Source: Micromonosporaceae bacterium
GTDB lineage: Bacteria > Actinomycetota > Actinomycetes > Mycobacteriales > Micromonosporaceae
NCBI GenBank assembly: GCA_017354595.1
Contig: JAFMQQ010000281.1
Coordinates: forward strand, 1-5,023
Direction of reading: 5' to 3'
DNA: 5,023 bases
A program made the position numbers and the translations under genes. Of this stretch, positions 4,971 to 5,023 are shown one piece after another (position 1 is the stretch's first letter; each line of letters opens with the position of its first letter). A model generated the notes under the pieces. It made no database searches, was not told where the DNA came from, and worked only from the letters and a program-made list of their open reading frames with translations.

Positions 4971-5023
4971 TGACAGCAACCGACACCGAACTCGGCCTGC
5001 CGATCCGGCTCCTACATGACCGC
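4970..5023 (+). CDS. N-terminal fragment of a GroES-like co-chaperonin
   Basis: Only 18 codons are in the window, reading MTATDTELGLPIRLLHDR with the GTG start translated as Met. The IR-x-LHDR segment matches the first beta strand of GroES/Cpn10, where the family consensus is I[RK]PLHDR followed by a hydrophobic V-rich strand. GroES forms the heptameric lid of the GroEL folding chamber in the cytosol. The roughly 10-residue extension before this strand is longer than in canonical GroES, and the CIRCE element is absent. Both would suit the second, divergent GroES-like paralogue found in some actinobacteria rather than the main groES-groEL operon; that is inference. The start codon is supported by the TAGCGT -10 placed 8 nt upstream. 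The gene is divergent from the AI-2E transporter gene. The identification rests on very few residues and would be settled by the next 250 bases. Confidence 0.6.
   Translation, partial: MTATDTELGLPIRLLHDR

Overview
The window is GC-rich DNA (about 70% by eye) with strong G/C bias at third codon positions, GTG starts and at least two apparently leaderless genes. This points to an actinobacterium. The protein types and the heavy use of the word GGTACC would suit a Micromonosporaceae-like genome, but the genus cannot be fixed from this sequence alone.

Layout from left to right: (1) the 3' end of a + strand gene, most likely an ECF41/SigJ-type sigma factor (1-158). (2) A convergent minus-strand pair: a DUF402/FomD-like phosphatase gene (about 195-689, or 716 with a GTG start) and, upstream of it, a Uma2-family PD-(D/E)XK nuclease gene (747-1337). 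A 14-bp hairpin spans the junction between the two. (3) A 140-bp divergent intergenic region (1338-1477) with a perfect direct repeat, a DnaA-box-like 9-mer and a leaderless promoter. (4) A complete dinG-type Fe-S XPD/Rad3-like helicase gene (1478-3502, +). (5) A convergent AI-2E family membrane transporter gene (3522 to about 4847, minus). It is separated from the helicase by a short hairpin that contains both stop codons. (6) A divergent promoter region (4848-4969) and the first 18 codons of a GroES-like co-chaperonin gene (4970 to the edge, +).

The genes do not form one pathway. The Uma2/DUF402 pair could be a small co-transcribed unit. The helicase, transporter and co-chaperonin are single transcription units, two of them with near-identical leaderless start regions (TAGCGT, 8 nt, GTG). 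I see no CRISPR array, tRNA, rRNA, insertion sequence or clear phage gene. There is no convincing evidence of a novel multi-gene system. The noteworthy points are regulatory architecture and low-complexity repeats. No gene-free stretch exceeds 300 bases.
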